Shown here one piece after another: positions 1-9,191 of a stretch of 64,000 nucleotides of DNA. Below the pieces are notes generated by a model. That model was not told the DNA's origin. It ran no database searches and saw only the letters and a program-made list of their open reading frames with translations. The first letter of the stretch is position 1; each line of letters starts with the position of its first letter. This stretch comes from Micrococcaceae bacterium Sec5.8 (GTDB taxonomy: Bacteria; Actinomycetota; Actinomycetes; Actinomycetales; Micrococcaceae). Position numbers and translations under genes: made by a program. Where the stretch lies: positions 1,550,001 to 1,614,000 of the forward strand of contig CP143429.1 in NCBI GenBank assembly GCA_039636775.1, read 5' to 3'.

Positions 1-1
1 A

Positions 2-1291
2 TCGGTCAAGGGCAGCGCCAAATGGGCTCTCGCCGGGATCATCGGCGGAAGTGCTGCGGCGGGCCTGCTGGCCGCCGGTTCCTCCGCACTCGCCCTCTAT
101 TTCGCACGCCGCGTCATCACCCCGGCCAAGGTCAAGGAGGAGGACCAGGAAATCCTCGCGGTGATCCGCGGCGGGCACCGGCTCCAGGTCATCCTCGCCG
201 CTACACCCGAGGCCACCGTGGAGGGCGTCTACGGATTGTTCTTCGACGGCGGCCGTGGGCACGCCCGCATCGGGCGCATCATCTCGTATTCCCCGGCGGA
301 GCGGACGGTGCAGCGCGAGGTCGAGGCCGTCTACAGCGGCGACCTCAGCACGGCCCGCCGCGGCTACTGGAACGGAGCGGCGTATCCGGATCCTGCCAGT
401 ATCGGCGTGTCCGCAGAAGACGTGGACATCGACGTCGACGGCGGGTCCGCCCCCGCGTGGCTGGTCCGCGCGCCGCAGGAGTCCGGCGTCTGGGCCATCA
501 TGGTCCACGGCCGCGGCGCCAGCCGGCAGGAGTGCCTGCGGGCTGTACGGACTGCCCTGGACCTGGGCATGTCCAGCCTGCTGATCTCGTACCGCAATGA
601 CGGTCTCGCGCCCCTGGCGCAGGACGGCCGCTACGGCCTGGGTTCCACCGAATGGCGCGACGTTGAGGCTGCCATCGAATACGCCGTCGCCCACGGCGCC
701 GGCGAAGTGGTGCTCTTTGGCTGGTCCATGGGCGGGGCCATTTGCCTCCAGACCGCCGACCTGTCCCGTCACCACACCCTGATCCGGGCCATGGTGCTGG
801 ACGCCCCGGTCATCAACTGGGTCAACGTGCTGGCGCACCACGCCGAACTTAACCGGATCCCGTCGGCGGTGGGCCGGTACGGACAGCTGATGATGAGCCA
901 CAAACTGGGCCGCCGGCTGACCGGCCTTGCCGCGCCCGTGGATCTCAAGGCGATGGACTGGGTCTCCAGGGCGGTGGAGCTGCGGACGCCCACGCTGATC
1001 GTCCATAGTGTCGACGACGAGTACGTCCCGTACGGCCCGTCTGCCGCATTGGCGGAAAAGAATCCGGACATGGTCACCTTTGAGACCTTCGACCGGGCCC
1101 GGCATACCAAAGAATGGAATGTGGATCCCGACCGCTGGGAGCGGCTGGTCTCAGCCTGGCTGGGGCGACAGCTCGCGCCGCGCCAGAATCCCGGCCAGTC
1201 CAATCCTGAGATCCCTGCGCCCGTGTCAGCCGCACACACTCCACCCGCGACTGCCTTGCCCGCGACCGAGGCGCCGGTTCCGCCGAGTTAA
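2..1291 (+). CDS. Membrane-anchored alpha/beta hydrolase (5' end outside window)
   Basis: The reading frame is already open at base 2, so the start codon lies upstream of the window. The visible N-terminus has one hydrophobic segment (WALAGIIGGSAAAGLL then SSALALYF) followed by RR, which suggests a membrane anchor with the hydrolase domain behind it. The fold is supported by the nucleophile elbow GWSMGG (Ser near base 730), an acid region VHSVDDEYVP and a late histidine in RARHTKEWN, the usual Ser-Asp-His order. The C-terminus is a Pro/Ala-rich tail. The substrate cannot be told; this class is usually annotated as peptidase- or esterase-like. It is followed by a convergent deacylase gene. Confidence 0.85.
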   Translation, partial: SVKGSAKWALAGIIGGSAAAGLLAAGSSALALYFARRVITPAKVKEEDQEILAVIRGGHRLQVILAATPEATVEGVYGLFFDGGRGHARIGRIISYSPAERTVQREVEAVYSGDLSTARRGYWNGAAYPDPASIGVSAEDVDIDVDGGSAPAWLVRAPQESGVWAIMVHGRGASRQECLRAVRTALDLGMSSLLISYRNDGLAPLAQDGRYGLGSTEWRDVEAAIEYAVAHGAGEVVLFGWSMGGAICLQTADLSRHHTLIRAMVLDAPVINWVNVLAHHAELNRIPSAVGRYGQLMMSHKLGRRLTGLAAPVDLKAMDWVSRAVELRTPTLIVHSVDDEYVPYGPSAALAEKNPDMVTFETFDRARHTKEWNVDPDRWERLVSAWLGRQLAPRQNPGQSNPEIPAPVSAAHTPPATALPATEAPVPPS

Positions 1292-1401
1292 CACTCCACG
1301 GCAAGGTCGGCCGACAACAGTGCCAATAACAGCATCCTCAACGGGGGACACCGCTGCGGGGGAACGCCGGACGGGTGCGCCGCGATGTTGGACCAAACCG
1401 G

Positions 1402-1899
1402 CTAGTTCCTGCCGGTACCAATCCGCGCCGTCGTGGCCTGGGTGAGCCGGATAAGTTCGGCCGGACTCAGCTCGACGTCCAGCCCGCGCCGCCCGCCCGA
1501 GACCAATATTGTGGCCAGGACCAGTGCGCTGTCATCTACCACAGTGGGGGAGGGGTGGCGTTGTCCGAGGGGCGAGATGCCGCCCAGCACGTAGCCGGTC
1601 CGGCGTTCTGCGATGGCCGGGTCCGCCATTGCCGCCTTCTTGCCGCCCAGGGCGGCGGCCATCGCCTTGAGATCGAGGTTGCCGCTCACCGGTACGACGC
1701 CGACGGCGAGGCGGCCGTCGACGTCGACCATCAGGGTCTTGAACACCCTTCCCGGATCGATGCCGAGTACCTCCGCAGCTTCCCGCCCGTAGCTGGCCGC
1801 CGCGGGGTCATGGCTGTAGGGATGGACGACAAAAGGAACCCCGGCGGCCGCCAATGCGGCGGTGGCCGGGGTTCCCTGTGACGCCTGCTTGCGTGCCAT
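1402..1899 (-). CDS. ybaK: YbaK/EbsC-type aminoacyl-tRNA deacylase
   Basis: This 165-residue protein has the length and pattern of the YbaK family: an N-terminal TPATAALAAAGVPFVVHPY segment, GRVFKTLMVDVDGRLAVGVVP in the middle and GYVLGGISPLGQRH near the end. Family members hydrolyse misacylated Cys-tRNA(Pro) or related mischarged tRNAs in the cytoplasm as a proofreading step. The invariant lysine of the family fits the K in FKTLMV. The start ATG at 1899 opens MARKQASQGTP. The gene lies just upstream of sufE on the other side of a 24-bp gap and may be transcribed with it. Confidence is high for the family and moderate for the exact tRNA substrate. Confidence 0.9.
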   Translation of the reverse strand: MARKQASQGTPATAALAAAGVPFVVHPYSHDPAAASYGREAAEVLGIDPGRVFKTLMVDVDGRLAVGVVPVSGNLDLKAMAAALGGKKAAMADPAIAERRTGYVLGGISPLGQRHPSPTVVDDSALVLATILVSGGRRGLDVELSPAELIRLTQATTARIGTGRN

Positions 1900-1923
1900 C
1901 GTACCGGGGGTGACCGGCGGCTG

Positions 1924-2382
1924 TCAGGACTGCTGCGGCAAGGCAGCGACCTTGCGCTTGATCCGGCCCAGCATCGCCGTCATCCCGCGCATCCGCAGCG
2001 GAGTGATGGCCCGGGTGAGGCCCAGCAGCTCGGGCATGTCATCCGGGACAGCCAGAATCTGCGCCGGGCTTAGACCGTCCAGACCTTCGTGCAACACGCT
2101 GGCGAAGCCGCGGGTGGTGGGGGCCTCCGGGGGCGCCTTGAAAAAGAGCCGGACGGCGCGGGCCGTGCCGCCGTCGGAAGGTTCCGTCTCAATGGTCAGG
2201 AACAGCGGTGACTGGCACTCCACCACCTGCTCCATCAGTTCCGGGTGGTCCTTGAGCCGGTCCGGGAGTTCCGGGAGTTCACGGGAGAACTCGAGCAGCA
2301 GCTGGAGCCGCTCGGGTTCGGTGACGGCCTGGAAGTCATCAACAATTTCCGCCAGGGCGGTGGGGAGGGCAGAAGTATTCAT
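1924..2382 (-). CDS. sufE: SufE-family cysteine desulfuration protein
   Basis: The protein shows the SufE pattern: ALAEIVDDFQAV at the start, then ELPDRLKDHPELMEQVVECQSPLFL. The Cys in ECQSPL corresponds to the SufE sulfur-acceptor cysteine, which takes persulfide from a cysteine desulfurase for Fe-S cluster assembly. The C-terminal FASVLHEGLDGLSPAQILAV stretch is also typical. The frame is open further upstream, but the start at 2382 (MNTSALPTAL) follows GGAGGTG and avoids overlapping the upstream sulfurtransferase. The SD spacing to this ATG is short, so the start is probable, not certain. Pairing with a rhodanese-type gene fits joint sulfur trafficking. Confidence 0.88.
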   Translation of the reverse strand: MNTSALPTALAEIVDDFQAVTEPERLQLLLEFSRELPELPDRLKDHPELMEQVVECQSPLFLTIETEPSDGGTARAVRLFFKAPPEAPTTRGFASVLHEGLDGLSPAQILAVPDDMPELLGLTRAITPLRMRGMTAMLGRIKRKVAALPQQS

Positions 2383-2440
2383 CACCTCCAGCTTACGCAC
2401 GCGTGCCGGTTGTGTCCTGGCCGGGCCCGCAGATGCCGGG

Positions 2441-3358
2441 TTAGTCGGTGGCCGGGACCGTGCCGCGTTCGGTGCCCTTGACGATCGGGACGCGGACCGC
2501 ATTGCCCCACTCGGTCCATGATCCGTCGTAGTTGCGGACAGAGTCGAAGCCCAGCAGGTACTTGAGCGCGAACCAGGTGTGGCTGGAACGTTCGCCGATG
2601 CGGCAGTATGCCACCACGTCGTCGCCCTTTTTCAGGCCGGCCTCGCCAAGGTACAGGGCTTCGAGTTCGGGACGGGTGCGGTAGGTGCCGTCCTCGGCAG
2701 CGGCCCGGGCCCAGGGAATGGAGGCCGCGGTGGGAATGTGGCCGCCGCGCAGGGCGCCCTCTTCAGGGTACGCCGGCATGTGCGTGCGCTGTCCGGTGTA
2801 CTCCTCCGCAGAGCGGACGTCGATCAACGGTTTGCCGAAGTGGGCCAGGACGTCGTCCTTGAAGGCGCGGATGGGTGCGTCGTGGCGTTCGACGACGGGG
2901 TACTCACCCGGGGTGGGTGCGGGTTTGTCGGTGGTCAGGGCGCGGCCCTCGGCGATCCACTTGTCCCGTCCGCCGTCGAGCAGCCGGACGTCTGCGTGTC
3001 CGAACAGCTCGAAGACCCACAGGGCGTACGCCGCCCACCAGTTCGACTTGTCGCCGTAGATCACCACGGTGCTGTCGCGGGAGATTCCCTTGGTCGCGGC
3101 GAGGGCGGCAAAGGCTGCGCCGTCGACGTAGTCGCGGGTGACCTCATCGTTCAAATCCGTGTGCCAGTCGATCTTCGCCGCACCGGGTATGTGGCCCATC
3201 TCGTAGAGCAGAACGTCTTCGTCGGATTCCACCACCACGAGCTTGCCGTCGCTGAGGGCGCCGGACTCGATTGCGGCGGCCAGCCATTCCGTGGACACGA
3301 GGCGTTCGGGGTGGGCGTAGGCGGCGAACTTCTCGTTCTGCTCGACGGGGTAGGGCAT
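2441..3358 (-). CDS. sseA: Two-domain sulfurtransferase (rhodanese / 3-mercaptopyruvate type)
   Basis: The 305-residue protein has two rhodanese repeats. The first contains [20 protein letters not shown], and the second contains [13 protein letters not shown], the conserved [13 protein letters not shown] and the catalytic loop [15 protein letters not shown]. The Cys of CRIGERS is the persulfide-forming residue, so the protein should transfer sulfur from thiosulfate or 3-mercaptopyruvate to acceptors. Which donor is preferred cannot be read from the sequence. The ATG at 3358 has AAAGG about 10 bases upstream. sufE follows 59 bp downstream on the same strand, suggesting a two-gene transcription unit divergent from zapE. 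Confidence 0.92.
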   Translation of the reverse strand: MPYPVEQNEKFAAYAHPERLVSTEWLAAAIESGALSDGKLVVVESDEDVLLYEMGHIPGAAKIDWHTDLNDEVTRDYVDGAAFAALAATKGISRDSTVVIYGDKSNWWAAYALWVFELFGHADVRLLDGGRDKWIAEGRALTTDKPAPTPGEYPVVERHDAPIRAFKDDVLAHFGKPLIDVRSAEEYTGQRTHMPAYPEEGALRGGHIPTAASIPWARAAAEDGTYRTRPELEALYLGEAGLKKGDDVVAYCRIGERSSHTWFALKYLLGFDSVRNYDGSWTEWGNAVRVPIVKGTERGTVPATD

Positions 3359-3589
3359 GGAGGTGGCCTTTCACTGAAGCGGTCAGGAGGCCGGGCCGTC
3401 GAAGACAAAAATGCGGCGCCGGGCCTTCCTCCACCCTAGTCATGCGCCGTCGGGATTGTCCCGCGGGGTTCACAATGGGGAAATATGGCCTTGGTCACGT
3501 GCGGTTTACCCGGGCCTCCGGCCCCGACAGGGTCCCCGCGCTTTGCCGGTAGTCTTTTCAGGGACTAGAGACCAGCAGAACGGACCACC

Positions 3590-4627
3590 TTGGTACAGAT
3601 CGAACAGCTCGCCGCCCGCACTCCGGCAGTGTCAGTGGATGAACTCCTCAACGGATTCTATCCGTCGCCGCGCTTTGGTGAGGTGTCGTTTTCCAGCTAC
3701 CGGCCGGATCCGGCGCAATCCAGCCAGGCCGCTGCGGTCAGGGCGCTTGAGGGTTTCGCGGCAAACGTCGGTGCGGGCGACGGCGACGGGCTTTTCAAAC
3801 GTTTCTTCGGCAAGAAGGACACCTCACGCGCCGGGATCTACCTTGACGGCGGCTTCGGTGTTGGCAAGACGCACCTGCTGGCTTCCCTGTGGCATGCCGC
3901 CCCGGGTCCCAAGGCATTCGGTACGTTCGTGGAATACACCAACCTGGTGGGGGCGCTGTCCTTCCGCAAAACAGTTGAGGCGCTGAGCCACTACAAACTG
4001 GTCTGCATCGACGAATTCGAACTCGATGATCCGGGCGACACCGTCCTGATGTCCCGGCTTATGCGCGAACTGGCCGACGCCGGCGTCAAACTCGCGGCCA
4101 CCTCCAACACCCTGCCGGGTTCCCTCGGCGACGGCCGCTTTGCCGCCGTCGACTTTGCCCGGGAGATCCAGGTGCTGGCGGACCAGTTCGACGTCGTCCG
4201 CATCGACGGCGAGGACTTCCGTCACCGCGGACTGCCCGCGGCGCCGCTGCCGCTGGCGAATGATCAGTTGACCCACCACATGCAGAATGAGTTTCACGGC
4301 AAGACCGTGGCGCGCGATGAATTCAGTACGCTGATCAATCATCTGGCCGGCGTCCACCCCAGCCGTTACCGCCAGATGCTGGACGGAATCGAGGGCGTGG
4401 TCTGGAAGAACGTGCACACCATCACCGAGCAGGCCGTGGCACTGCGGTTCGTGGTGCTCGCGGACCGTCTTTACGACAAAGACGTACCCATCCTGGCCAG
4501 CGGTGTGCCGTTCGACCAGCTCTTCACCGAGGAAATGATGACCGGCGGATACATGAAGAAATACTTCCGCGCCGTATCGAGGCTCACTGCCTTGGCCCGC
4601 GAGGGCCAGAACCACGAGGCGTCCTGA
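3590..4627 (+). CDS. zapE: ZapE/AFG1-like ATPase (TTG start)
   Basis: This 345-residue protein is an AFG1/ZapE-type P-loop ATPase. Walker A is GGFGVGKTHL at about residues 85-94, and Walker B is LVCIDEFELDD at about residues 139-149. The following MSRLMRELADAGVKLAATSN matches sensor 1 of this family. In proteobacteria ZapE acts at the division septum; in actinobacteria the role is less clear. The chosen start is TTG at 3590 (M-VQIEQLAARTP), since no ATG or GTG fits before the conserved N-terminus. The gene is monocistronic and ends at a strong bidirectional hairpin at 4684-4721. Confidence 0.9.
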   Translation: MVQIEQLAARTPAVSVDELLNGFYPSPRFGEVSFSSYRPDPAQSSQAAAVRALEGFAANVGAGDGDGLFKRFFGKKDTSRAGIYLDGGFGVGKTHLLASLWHAAPGPKAFGTFVEYTNLVGALSFRKTVEALSHYKLVCIDEFELDDPGDTVLMSRLMRELADAGVKLAATSNTLPGSLGDGRFAAVDFAREIQVLADQFDVVRIDGEDFRHRGLPAAPLPLANDQLTHHMQNEFHGKTVARDEFSTLINHLAGVHPSRYRQMLDGIEGVVWKNVHTITEQAVALRFVVLADRLYDKDVPILASGVPFDQLFTEEMMTGGYMKKYFRAVSRLTALAREGQNHEAS

Positions 4628-4683
4628 CGTTCCCGCGCTGCTTCTTTGAATGCCGCTCAGGGTCGGCCGGCGTTTAAATGCCG

Positions 4684-4721
4684 GAGGTGCCGGCGCCGCC
4701 TCTCGGCGGGACCGGCACCTC
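4684..4721. terminator. Bidirectional hairpin between convergent zapE and antitoxin-like gene
   Basis: GAGGTGCCGG at 4684-4693 pairs perfectly with CCGGCACCTC at 4712-4721. The intervening bases hold a second nested stem (CGCCG/CGGCG). It sits between the convergent stops at 4627 and 4737 and can serve both strands. Confidence 0.75.
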
Positions 4722-4736
4722 GCTGACGCATCTGGG

Positions 4737-5006
4737 TCAGAGGCCTGGCTGGCGGGGTTCCCCGGCTACGGGGGGTTCACCGGCTCCGGGAGTCTGATCG
4801 GCGACCGGGGCCGTGTTCGGCCGGTCGTTCGCTTTCTCCACGAAGCCGGAAGCGCCCCGCTGCACGGCATCTATCTTGCTGGCATGCTTTCCGCCGGTCT
4901 TAGAATCGACGAAATCACCGGCCTTTTGGATGCCGTCCTTGATGGCTTGTTCGTTGCCACCAATGATGTGCTGAGCCTTGCCCTTTAGATCGTCAAGTAA
5001 ACCCAC
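4737..5006 (-). CDS. MT0933-type antitoxin-like small protein
   Basis: The 89-residue product begins VGLLDDLKGKAQHIIGGNEQ and continues with KAGDFVDSKTGGKHASKID, the pattern of the actinobacterial MT0933_antitox family. The GTG start at 5006 is preceded by GGGAGG with a five-base spacer, which decides against the longer open frame. The second half is acidic and Pro/Gly-rich and looks disordered. Family members are annotated as antitoxins by name only, and no toxin gene lies next to it. A simple toxin-antitoxin pair is therefore not supported, and a general stress or DNA-associated role is equally possible. Confidence 0.82.
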   Translation of the reverse strand: MGLLDDLKGKAQHIIGGNEQAIKDGIQKAGDFVDSKTGGKHASKIDAVQRGASGFVEKANDRPNTAPVADQTPGAGEPPVAGEPRQPGL

Positions 5007-5150
5007 GGGCACCTCCCTTCGGTCGCGGAGCCAGATCGCTCCTAGCGCTATCAACCCTAGCGTGGGGCGGCAGGAGAGCCAAGGGTGTCCGCCCACAGGG
5101 TAATGAGGGGCGGGGCCGGACATCCGGCGTCCGGTACCGGTGGGGCATAG

Positions 5151-5179
5151 AAAAAAAGCAGCTCCGGTGGAGCTGCTTT
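5151..5179 (-). terminator. Rho-independent terminator of the tRNA cluster
   Basis: On the minus strand AAAGCAGCTCC, a 3-base loop and GGAGCTGCTTT form an 11-bp stem followed by a T run. It lies just downstream of the last minus-strand tRNA-Val. Confidence 0.85.
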
Positions 5180-5181
5180 CG

Positions 5182-5256
5182 TGGTGGGCGATACTGGGAT
5201 CGAACCAGTGACCTCTTCCGTGTCAGGGAAGCGCGCTACCGCTGCGCCAATCGCCC
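5182..5256 (-). tRNA. tRNA-Val(GAC), copy 1
   Basis: Read on the minus strand, the acceptor GGGCGAT pairs with ATCGCCC. The anticodon arm is CTTCC-CTGACAC-GGAAG with anticodon GAC, and the T arm carries GGTTCGATCC. The discriminator A is followed by an encoded CCA (5182-5184). The 72-nt body is 5185-5256 and is identical to the second copy at 5431. Confidence 0.97.
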
Positions 5257-5298
5257 GCAACCGGAAGGATCCGGAGTGGATTTGTAGGTAAATAAGAG

Positions 5299-5371
<73 letters not shown>

Positions 5372-5430
5372 ATTTTGTTCCATGCCGGCCGGGCCGGTGG
5401 TACTGCAACAAGCAAGTTACCTTGCTTTAG

Positions 5431-5502
5431 TGGGCGATACTGGGATCGAACCAGTGACCTCTTCCGTGTCAGGGAAGCGCGCTACCGCTGCGCCAATCGC
5501 CC
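5431..5502 (-). tRNA. tRNA-Val(GAC), copy 2
   Basis: The 72-nt body is identical to the copy at 5185-5256 (anticodon GAC in CTGACAC). Unlike that copy it has no encoded CCA. Confidence 0.97.
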
Positions 5503-5541
5503 CTTGCATCCGACAGAAGCCGGAAACCAGGGTTTTCACCG

Positions 5542-5612
5542 AGGTGGGTACGGGATTCGAACCCGTGTATACGGCTTTGCAGGCCGCTGCCTCGCCTCTC
5601 GGCCAACCCACC
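5542..5612 (-). tRNA. tRNA-Cys(GCA)
   Basis: On the minus strand the acceptor GGTGGGT pairs with ACCCACC. The anticodon loop CTGCAAA gives GCA, and the T arm contains GGTTCGAATCC. The discriminator is T, and no CCA is encoded. Confidence 0.96.
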
Positions 5613-5657
5613 GTGTAAGTAGGATTCCGGAGAACCCTACCGTGACAGTGTCCTGCG

Positions 5658-5730
<73 letters not shown>

Positions 5731-6049
5731 AGTATTGTCTGCAATTCGCTGCCACAATCGGCATTTCCTCGCGTTCCAACGAGTAAGAACTCTATAGGAG
5801 GTTCAGGGAACTTACAAATCGCACCAGCGCCGTCGCCTCCGTTGGTGCCTGCATCCTTGTGTTCTAGGGGTTTTCTCTAATTACAGCCGTGTAATTTCGT
5901 CTGCGTTTTCTTCTGCGGCTGGCGCGGGCCCGGCGCCGCGGCTGCGGACGCTACGCCGGCTCCAGTGGCTCAGTGCGGTTCCGGCTGGTTCCCGCGGCGG
6001 GCTCGATTTCTCAATTGCGCCGGGTGTGGGCTAGCATTCAATGGCATTG
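5731..6049. other. Intergenic region between divergent tRNA units
   Basis: No supported gene was found in these 319 bases. The region must hold the promoter of the minus-strand tRNA series and that of the plus-strand tRNA-Val(CAC). No convincing -35/-10 pair could be assigned. Confidence 0.5.
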
Positions 6050-6121
6050 GGGCGATTGGCGCAGTGGTAGCGCGCTTCGTTCACACCGAAGAGGTCACTG
6101 GTTCGAACCCAGTATCGCCCA
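6050..6121 (+). tRNA. tRNA-Val(CAC)
   Basis: The acceptor GGGCGAT pairs with ATCGCCC. The anticodon arm is CTTCG-TTCACAC-CGAAG, giving CAC, and the T arm is GGTTCGAACCC. The discriminator is A, and the next bases are CCC, so CCA is not encoded. Confidence 0.97.
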
Positions 6122-6130
6122 CCCAATTCA

Positions 6131-6163
6131 TGGTCCGTTCCGCTCACTGAGCGGAACGGACCA
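6131..6163 (+). terminator. Rho-independent terminator after tRNA-Val(CAC)
   Basis: TGGTCCGTTCCGCTC (6131-6145) and GAGCGGAACGGACCA (6149-6163) form a perfect 15-bp stem with a 3-base loop, followed by TTGTTTTT. It lies 10 bases after the tRNA. Confidence 0.92.
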
Positions 6164-6227
6164 TTGTTTTTGCACTGTGTTTTTACTGTGTTTTTCCACT
6201 GTCACACCCCCGTGAAAGAGTTTTGCC

Positions 6228-7076
6228 ATGACCGCCCCACTTCTTGCCCACGCCACGGACTACGGCCGGATGTATGCGCGCTCCACGTCAGAGCAGTTCT
6301 CCGTACCCTCCATCACCACGGTGATCGGGCAGCAGCCCCACGGGTTGGACGGCTGGTTCGGGTACATGGGAGCGAACAGCCTGGCCCAGGATCCAACGCT
6401 TCCTGGCATCCTCGGCAGTCCTGCGAAAGTCCGCCAGGCGGTGAGTCGAGCGGCTAAAGCAGCGGAGACCTACCGTGACGATGCCGCGAAGCGCGGTGAC
6501 CGGGTGCATAACTACTGTGAGCAAGTTGCGCTGCGGGCTCTTGGCCGTCCGCACCACATGAAGGAAACCCGGGAGGCCCTGGCCGCCAACGGAGAAGAAG
6601 CTTTTGCTGCGCGTTTCGACGAGTGGTGGGAGCTTTTCCAGGTGGAGCCGATCGCACCGGAAATCACGGTCTGGAATAAGACCGTCGGCTATGCCGGCAC
6701 CCTTGACCTCGTGGCCAAGATCAACGGCCGGACCTGCCTGATCGACTACAAGACCAAGGGCACCAGCCGGGACGGCACGGTTAAACCGTTGGATGACAAG
6801 GTGGTTATGCAGCTCGTGGCCGGCATGAAGGCCGAGGAAAGCCTGGTGGATCCGGTGGCAGGGGAATGGGAAGCCTGGCAGCACGGCGAATCGCCAATTC
6901 TGCTGGCCGTTGCCATCGGACAAACGGAGGTGCGGCCGCTGCGGGCCAACCCCGAAGTCCTGAAACACCACTGGTGGAAGTTCTGCGCCCTGCGCCGGGT
7001 CTGGGAGATGTCTGCGGACACCACAGCCGCCGGAACCGCTTTGCTCCCGCTGCTGCCGCCGCCCATCAACCGCTAA
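6228..7076 (+). CDS. Putative PD-(D/E)XK nuclease-fold protein
   Basis: The 282-residue protein contains GYAGTLDLVAKI followed 13 residues later by CLIDYKTKG. The pattern (Asp160, then D173-Y-K175) is that of the PD-(D/E)XK nuclease core seen in RecB-like and Cas4-like proteins. An upstream helix with RGDRVHNYCEQ fits the helical start of that fold. The C-terminal half is ordinary and ends in a Pro/Leu-rich tail. It stands alone between the tRNA-Val terminator and a DUF222 gene, with no helicase or CRISPR gene nearby. A phage or plasmid origin is possible because it abuts a tRNA. Fold confidence is moderate, and biological function is unknown. Confidence 0.65.
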   Translation: MTAPLLAHATDYGRMYARSTSEQFSVPSITTVIGQQPHGLDGWFGYMGANSLAQDPTLPGILGSPAKVRQAVSRAAKAAETYRDDAAKRGDRVHNYCEQVALRALGRPHHMKETREALAANGEEAFAARFDEWWELFQVEPIAPEITVWNKTVGYAGTLDLVAKINGRTCLIDYKTKGTSRDGTVKPLDDKVVMQLVAGMKAEESLVDPVAGEWEAWQHGESPILLAVAIGQTEVRPLRANPEVLKHHWWKFCALRRVWEMSADTTAAGTALLPLLPPPINR

Positions 7077-7251
7077 GTACCGCCAAACAACTATCACGCA
7101 GGGCCGGGCGCCGGGGCCGTCGCGGGGGACCGTCGCCGGTCAAGCCTTGGTACTCATTCATCTTCTTCAGGCCCAAGCCGGCGCGTTCGCCGCCCGGCGT
7201 GTCAGGCCAACCCCCGATTCAGCGTTACATCCGACACCCCCACGGAGTTAC

Positions 7252-9108
7252 CTAGCGAACGTCGTTAGCTGGCGGTGGTGAGGGGTGCGGGTGGAAGTAG
7301 TGGTTTCGTTGGGGTTTTTGGCGTGGGTCGACGTGGGGTGGGGGGATGAACCAGGGGATGCCGGTGCGGAGGTGGATGGTCCAGTGTTCTTTGTGGATGA
7401 TGTGGTGGTGGTGTGAGCACAGCAGGACTCCGTTGTCTGTGCCGGTGGTTCCCCCGCGGGACCAGTAGGTGATGTGGTGCGCTTCGCACCAGGGGGCCGG
7501 GATGGTGCAGCCGGGGAAGGCGCATCCTTGGTCGCGGGCGGTGAGGGCTTTGCGGATGTGCGGCGGGAAGATCCGGGTGGCCCGGCCGATGTCCAGGACC
7601 CGGCCTTCGCTGCCGAGCAGGACCGGGATGATGTCCGCGTCGCAGGCGATCTTCCGTGCGGTCGAGGCGGTGACGGGCCCGGTGAACAGCATCGCCCCCG
7701 TATGCGCCGGTGTTCCTGCGGAGGGGGAGCCGTTCGTGCACTCAGTGCCGTTGAGGGGTTCGGGGCCGTTGCCGGGTTCGTCGGTCCGGCGCAGGCGGGC
7801 CAGGAGGTCGCGGTAGTCGATGGTGACCATGACCTGGGGCCGCAGCCCGCCGGTGGCGGGCAGCAGCCCGGTGGTGAGCGCTGCTTTGCAGGCACCTACG
7901 AGCCCGTCGAGGTGTTTCTGCGGCCGTGAGCGCAAATCCAGCACAACACCGCCGCCACCACCGTCGCAGGCGCCATTACCGGTGCTGGTGCTGGTGGTGG
8001 TGCCTGGGAGTGCCCAGTCCAGGGTGCTGCCGGCCGGGCAGGCGGGGGCGGTGGTGGTCGGTGGTGTGGCCGGGGTGCGGGGGTTCGTGGCGGTGTTCAT
8101 GACCGTGAGGAGGTGTTCGAATTGTTCGGTGGTCGCGAAGATTTCCAGGTGTTGGAGTCCGTGGCGGGGTTTGCGGATGAACAGGCCCTGGAGTTGGCGC
8201 AGGAGCTCCTCGGAGGGTTCGGCGCCGTCTTGATCGATCGCGTCCATCCAGCTCCGGGCGACGCGGGCGAGGAAGTCGGGGTCGTTCTCGGCCGCCGTTT
8301 GGGTCAGGGCGTGTTCCATCCGGTCCCGGGTGTCCGTGTCGCAGAGGTGCCGTACCCGGTCCAGGGCCAGGCTGATGGTGCCCGCGGGCCGGGACGCGAT
8401 GGTCCCGGCAGCGACCGCGGCACCGAGTTCGGCGTGCACGGCAGGTAAGGGTTCCCCGGTGAAGCCCTGCCGGGGCAGCAGGTCCCCGGACAGGGACAGC
8501 CGGCGCCGGGCCTCCGCGGCGCTGATCCGCAACCGGGCCCGCAGGAACTCCCCGGTGTTCCGGTACCCGTCATCCACACCACACCCGTCGCCGGCAACAA
8601 CCCCGGCCGCGCCCGCGTCCCCACCCGGGCCGGCTGGGCGGGGCGGGCCAGCAACCCCGGTCCAGCCGGCCGGGCCGGCTGGACTTGGCGAGCCAGCAAC
8701 CCCGGCCGAGTCAGCCGGGCCGGCCGCGAATGCTGCGGCCGTGGCCGTGCCGGGGGAGCATGGGGTTTCGCGCCAGCCGGTAGTCCAGGAACTTGCCCGC
8801 TTCGCGGCGGTTGCCGCGGACTGCTTCCGGGTCCGGTCCACGGCGGCGGCCGCCACGAGCTGCAGGTACTCCACGACCCGGGAGGCTTCCTCCACCGTCC
8901 CGGCGAAATCAGACGCGGCCTGGAACCCCAGCAACGCCGCGTCCCCGACCGCCGTCAAACTCACAGCCCTAAGCGTGGCGAGGGCCTCACCCACGCCGGA
9001 CTGCCCGGCCGGATCCGGTGTCCCGGACCCGGCAGCACCGCAGTTTGTGCCGGGCTCCGCGCCCCGGCCCAAGTCCTGAAACTCGATGAAATCCCTGATG
9101 ACTTCCAC
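7252..9108 (-). CDS. DUF222 / HNH endonuclease domain protein (13E12-like)
   Basis: The 618-residue protein has an N-terminal DUF222-type helical region (ATLRAVSLTAVGDAALLGF and EEASRVVEYLQLVAAAAVDR). A central Gly/Ala/Pro low-complexity insert follows at about residues 120-175, and the C-terminus is an HNH module (KALTARDQGCAFPGCTIP, WCEAHHITYWSRGGTT, NGVLLCSHHHHIIHKEHW). The Cys, His and Asn residues of the HNH zinc/nuclease core are present, so it looks intact. These proteins are multicopy in high-GC actinobacteria and behave like selfish or recombination-linked genes, but their activity is not established. The ATG at 9108 opens MEVIRDFIEFQ. Confidence 0.85.
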   Translation of the reverse strand: MEVIRDFIEFQDLGRGAEPGTNCGAAGSGTPDPAGQSGVGEALATLRAVSLTAVGDAALLGFQAASDFAGTVEEASRVVEYLQLVAAAAVDRTRKQSAATAAKRASSWTTGWRETPCSPGTATAAAFAAGPADSAGVAGSPSPAGPAGWTGVAGPPRPAGPGGDAGAAGVVAGDGCGVDDGYRNTGEFLRARLRISAAEARRRLSLSGDLLPRQGFTGEPLPAVHAELGAAVAAGTIASRPAGTISLALDRVRHLCDTDTRDRMEHALTQTAAENDPDFLARVARSWMDAIDQDGAEPSEELLRQLQGLFIRKPRHGLQHLEIFATTEQFEHLLTVMNTATNPRTPATPPTTTAPACPAGSTLDWALPGTTTSTSTGNGACDGGGGGVVLDLRSRPQKHLDGLVGACKAALTTGLLPATGGLRPQVMVTIDYRDLLARLRRTDEPGNGPEPLNGTECTNGSPSAGTPAHTGAMLFTGPVTASTARKIACDADIIPVLLGSEGRVLDIGRATRIFPPHIRKALTARDQGCAFPGCTIPAPWCEAHHITYWSRGGTTGTDNGVLLCSHHHHIIHKEHWTIHLRTGIPWFIPPPHVDPRQKPQRNHYFHPHPSPPPANDVR

Positions 9109-9191
9109 ACGTTTATTGTCTCTCGGGGCTACGACAATAAACCGATCCCGTCCTCAGCCCACCGAAGTGAGCCAGAGGTTCTTTGCCGCCC

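Noticed and set aside
4737..5006. A toxin-antitoxin pair
   Set aside because: Only the antitoxin-like gene is present; neighbours are tRNA genes and zapE, so no toxin partner can be named.
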